Assembly (NCBI GenBank): GCA_947446335.1
Contig: CANFGA010000017.1
Coordinates: 1-16,289, forward strand
Length of the DNA: 16,289 nucleotides
Source: Oxalobacteraceae bacterium
GTDB taxonomy: Bacteria > Pseudomonadota > Gammaproteobacteria > Burkholderiales > Burkholderiaceae_D
Direction: 5' to 3'
The notes beneath the pieces are model-generated. The model did not search any database, was not told where the DNA came from, and worked only from the letters and a program-made list of their open reading frames with translations. Within the stretch, counting starts at the first letter, position 1. The number at the start of each line of letters is the position of its first letter. The position numbers and the translations under genes are program-made. Shown one piece after another: positions 14,272 to 16,289 of this stretch.

Positions 14272-15792
14272 ATGCACTACGTGTCTACCCGCGCCGCATC
14301 CACGACCGCCTCGCAAGCATCCGAAAACTCTTCCACGGATTTTCCAGCGCAGTTTTCCGATATCTTGCTCGGCGGTCTAGCCCCCGATGGCGGCCTGTAT
14401 CTGCCGGCCACTTATCCGCAAGTGACTGGCGCCGAGCTCGATGCGTGGCGCAAGCTGTCGTATGCCGATCTGGCTTGCGCGATCTTGAAAAAATTCGCGA
14501 CCGACATTCCCGATCTTGATCTGAAAGCATTGACTGCAAAAACCTACACCAAGGCGGTGTATTGCAATGTGCGAGGCGGCGAAAAAGCGGCTGACATCAC
14601 GCCACTGCGCGTGCTGGAAAAGAATACCGACGGCACCACGCTGATCTTGCAGGCACTGTCGAACGGCCCGACGCTGGCCTTCAAGGACATGGCGATGCAA
14701 TTGCTGGGCAATATGTTCGAATACACGCTCGCCAAGCGCGGCGCCGAACTCAACATCTTCGGGGCGACTTCCGGCGACACCGGCAGCGCAGCCGAATACG
14801 CGATGCGCGGCAAGCAGGGCATCCGCGTCTTCATGCTCTCGCCACAAGGAAAAATGAGCGCATTCCAGAGCGCCCAGATGTTCAGTCTGCAAGACGAGAA
14901 CATCTTCAACATCGCCGTCGAGGGCGTGTTCGATGATTGCCAGGACATGGTCAAGGCGGTCTCGAACGATCTCGCATTCAAGGCGCAGCAAAAGATCGGC
15001 ACCGTCAATTCGATCAACTGGGCGCGCGTCGTGGCGCAAGTGGTCTATTACTTCCGCGGTTATCTGTCTGCCACGACATCGAACGAGCAGCAAGTGTCGT
15101 TTACGGTGCCATTGGGTAATTTCGGCAACATCTGCGCCGGCCACATTGCGCGCATGATGGGCTTGCCGATCGCCAAATTGGTCGCCGCAACCAATGAAAA
15201 CGACGTGCTCGACGAATTTTTTCGCACCGGCATTTACCGGGTGCGCAAGTCGGCCGAGACGTATCACACCAGCAGCCCGTCGATGGATATCTCGAAAGCA
15301 TCGAACTTCGAGCGCTTCATTTTTGATCTGGTCGGACGCGACGGCGAGCGCGTGCGCAAGCTGTTCAAGAAAGTGGAAACCGAAGGCGGCTTCGATTTGT
15401 CGGGCAAGCCGGGCAGCGACGGCGACGAGTGGAAGCTGGTCGCCAGATACGGTTTCCAGTCAGGAAAGTCGACGCACAAGGATAGACTGGCCACGATCCG
15501 CGACGTGGCCGATGACTACGGCATCACGATCGACACCCACACCGCCGACGGCATCAAGGTCGCGCGCGAGCATTTGCAGCCGGGTATCCCGATGATCGTG
15601 CTGGAAACGGCGCTGGCAGCGAAATTCAACGAAACGATACTCGAAGCGCTGGGTCTGGACGCCGAGCGTCCACCCGGCTTTGAAAACATCGAAGCCTTGC
15701 CGCAAAAATTTGTCTCCATGTCGACCGATCTGGCGCAGATGAAGGCATATATTGCAGCCCATACCGGATTGGCGCGGATTGGCGAACAATGA
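14272..15792 (+). CDS. thrC: Threonine synthase
   Basis: This PLP enzyme converts O-phospho-L-homoserine to threonine, the last step of threonine biosynthesis. The 506 residues begin with the family-typical MHYVSTR. Other visible motifs are LAPDGGLYLP, ALSNGPTLAFKDMAMQ (PLP lysine at residue 138), FGATSGDTGSAAEYAMRG, SPQGKMSAFQSAQMF, VNSINWARVVAQVVYYF, PLGNFGNICAGHIARMMGLP and LVAATNENDVLDEFF. About 15-20 extra Ser/Thr/Ala residues lie between the MHYVSTR start and the first conserved segment (FSDILLGGLAPDGG). It belongs to the longer, fungal/proteobacterial-type threonine synthases. The stop overlaps moeA by four bases. The homoserine dehydrogenase gene often found just upstream is not here; the threonine-degrading pair kbl-tdh occupies that side. 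Confidence 0.95.
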   Translation: MHYVSTRAASTTASQASENSSTDFPAQFSDILLGGLAPDGGLYLPATYPQVTGAELDAWRKLSYADLACAILKKFATDIPDLDLKALTAKTYTKAVYCNVRGGEKAADITPLRVLEKNTDGTTLILQALSNGPTLAFKDMAMQLLGNMFEYTLAKRGAELNIFGATSGDTGSAAEYAMRGKQGIRVFMLSPQGKMSAFQSAQMFSLQDENIFNIAVEGVFDDCQDMVKAVSNDLAFKAQQKIGTVNSINWARVVAQVVYYFRGYLSATTSNEQQVSFTVPLGNFGNICAGHIARMMGLPIAKLVAATNENDVLDEFFRTGIYRVRKSAETYHTSSPSMDISKASNFERFIFDLVGRDGERVRKLFKKVETEGGFDLSGKPGSDGDEWKLVARYGFQSGKSTHKDRLATIRDVADDYGITIDTHTADGIKVAREHLQPGIPMIVLETALAAKFNETILEALGLDAERPPGFENIEALPQKFVSMSTDLAQMKAYIAAHTGLARIGEQ

Positions 15793-16289
15793 GTGAAAAC
15801 AAGAGTGAGAACAACATCGCAAACAAGATAGAACCCAAGATCGAACCGAGAAAACCGATGCTGAGCACGGCCGAAGCGCTCGCTTTCCTGCTGGGCGCCG
15901 CGCGCCCTGTGCTTGATATCGAGATGGTGTCGACGTTGGAAGCGAACAATCGCGTGCTGGCTGAGGCGCAAACTTCGGCCATGAATGTACCCGGGCATGA
16001 CAATACGCAGATGGATGGCTATGCGGTGCGATCGATCGATTGCGTCAGCGGCTGTGCCACCATGCCGGTGTCGCAGCGGATCGCGGCCGGCCACGTCGGC
16101 GCGCCCTTGCAAGCGGGCAGCGCGGCGCGCATCTTCACCGGCGCCATGATACCGGAGGGTGCCGATGCGATCGTGATGCAGGAACAGTGCACCTTCCATC
16201 CAGGTGAGAATCCTGGCGAAATTCCGATGGTGACGATCAACGCTGCGCCGCCAGAAGGTCACTGGATCCGCCGCGCCGGCGAGGATATC
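15789..16289 (+). CDS. moeA: Molybdopterin molybdenumtransferase MoeA, 3'-truncated by window
   Basis: The first 167 residues of MoeA are present; the frame runs off the right edge. MoeA inserts molybdate into adenylylated molybdopterin, completing the molybdenum cofactor. Recognisable segments are LSTAEALAFLLGAARPV, the signature VPGHDNTQMDGYAV (Asp76 equivalent to a key catalytic aspartate), RIAAGHVG, ARIFTGAMIPEGADAIVMQEQ and WIRRAGEDI. The ATG overlaps the thrC stop (ATGA), indicating one operon. The first 23 residues (MSENKSENNI..., then IEPKIEPRKP) are a charged, repetitive extension before the family fold begins, encoded by two adjacent 12-base tandem duplications. A start at the ATG encoding MLST (15858) is an alternative, but the coupling supports 15789. 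Confidence 0.92.
   Translation, partial: MSENKSENNIANKIEPKIEPRKPMLSTAEALAFLLGAARPVLDIEMVSTLEANNRVLAEAQTSAMNVPGHDNTQMDGYAVRSIDCVSGCATMPVSQRIAAGHVGAPLQAGSAARIFTGAMIPEGADAIVMQEQCTFHPGENPGEIPMVTINAAPPEGHWIRRAGEDI
15791..15848 (+). repeat. Two neighbouring 12-base tandem duplications in the moeA start
   Basis: GAGTGAAAACAA (15791-15802) is followed by GAGTGAGAACAA (15803-15814). A little further, AAGATAGAACCC (15825-15836) is followed by AAGATCGAACCG (15837-15848). Copies within each pair differ at one or two bases. Confidence 0.9.

Overview
The window reads as a GC-rich chromosomal segment of a Gram-negative proteobacterium. I favour a betaproteobacterium of the Burkholderiales, perhaps near Oxalobacteraceae. 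The basis is codon composition, a thrC-moeA neighbourhood I know from that group, a leucine-catabolism operon end, and a Gly-rich outer-membrane lipoprotein of a style common there. The family-level placement is inference. I see no tRNA, rRNA, CRISPR array, insertion sequence, phage or integron. The window cuts the first gene (its start is missing) and the last gene (its end is missing).

Layout. (1) 1-2423 is the end of a leucine (isovalerate) degradation operon: the biotin-carrying subunit of methylcrotonyl-CoA carboxylase, overlapping HMG-CoA lyase. It is closed by a perfect 11-bp terminator hairpin. (2) 2539-2833 is a strikingly AT-rich stretch leading into a surface lipoprotein whose gene has an eight-G tract directly after the lipobox. 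A probable outer-membrane beta-barrel protein follows. (3) 5679-7639 holds a YegD-like Hsp70/actin-fold ATPase and a DEDDh 3'-5' exonuclease, 35 bases apart and probably co-transcribed. (4) 7674-8809 has near-consensus promoter hexamers, then a leader hairpin whose two arms both contain in-frame ATGs, then a cytosolic-looking protein of eight exact Sel1 repeats. (5) 8983-11178 is an exported S9A prolyl oligopeptidase. (6) 11231-14136 is a threonine-catabolism locus: an XRE-cupin regulator divergent from kbl and a short-chain-type L-threonine 3-dehydrogenase, with a palindrome at the divergent promoter. (7) 14272 to the end holds threonine synthase overlapping moeA (molybdopterin molybdenumtransferase).

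How they work together. MCC and HMG-CoA lyase take methylcrotonyl-CoA towards acetoacetate and acetyl-CoA. TDH and KBL convert threonine to glycine and acetyl-CoA, and the cupin regulator probably senses a related metabolite. Threonine synthase immediately downstream makes the substrate that TDH consumes. The lipoprotein and barrel protein act at the outer membrane, and the peptidase probably in the periplasm.

Most of the window is well-known housekeeping and metabolic gene content. The parts that deserve a second look are regulatory or architectural: the poly-G tract, the start-codon hairpin of the Sel1 gene, the dual-promoter palindrome, the twin 12-base duplications at the start of moeA, and the uncharacterised lipoprotein/barrel and YegD/exonuclease pairs. 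I did not find convincing evidence of a wholly new multi-gene system.
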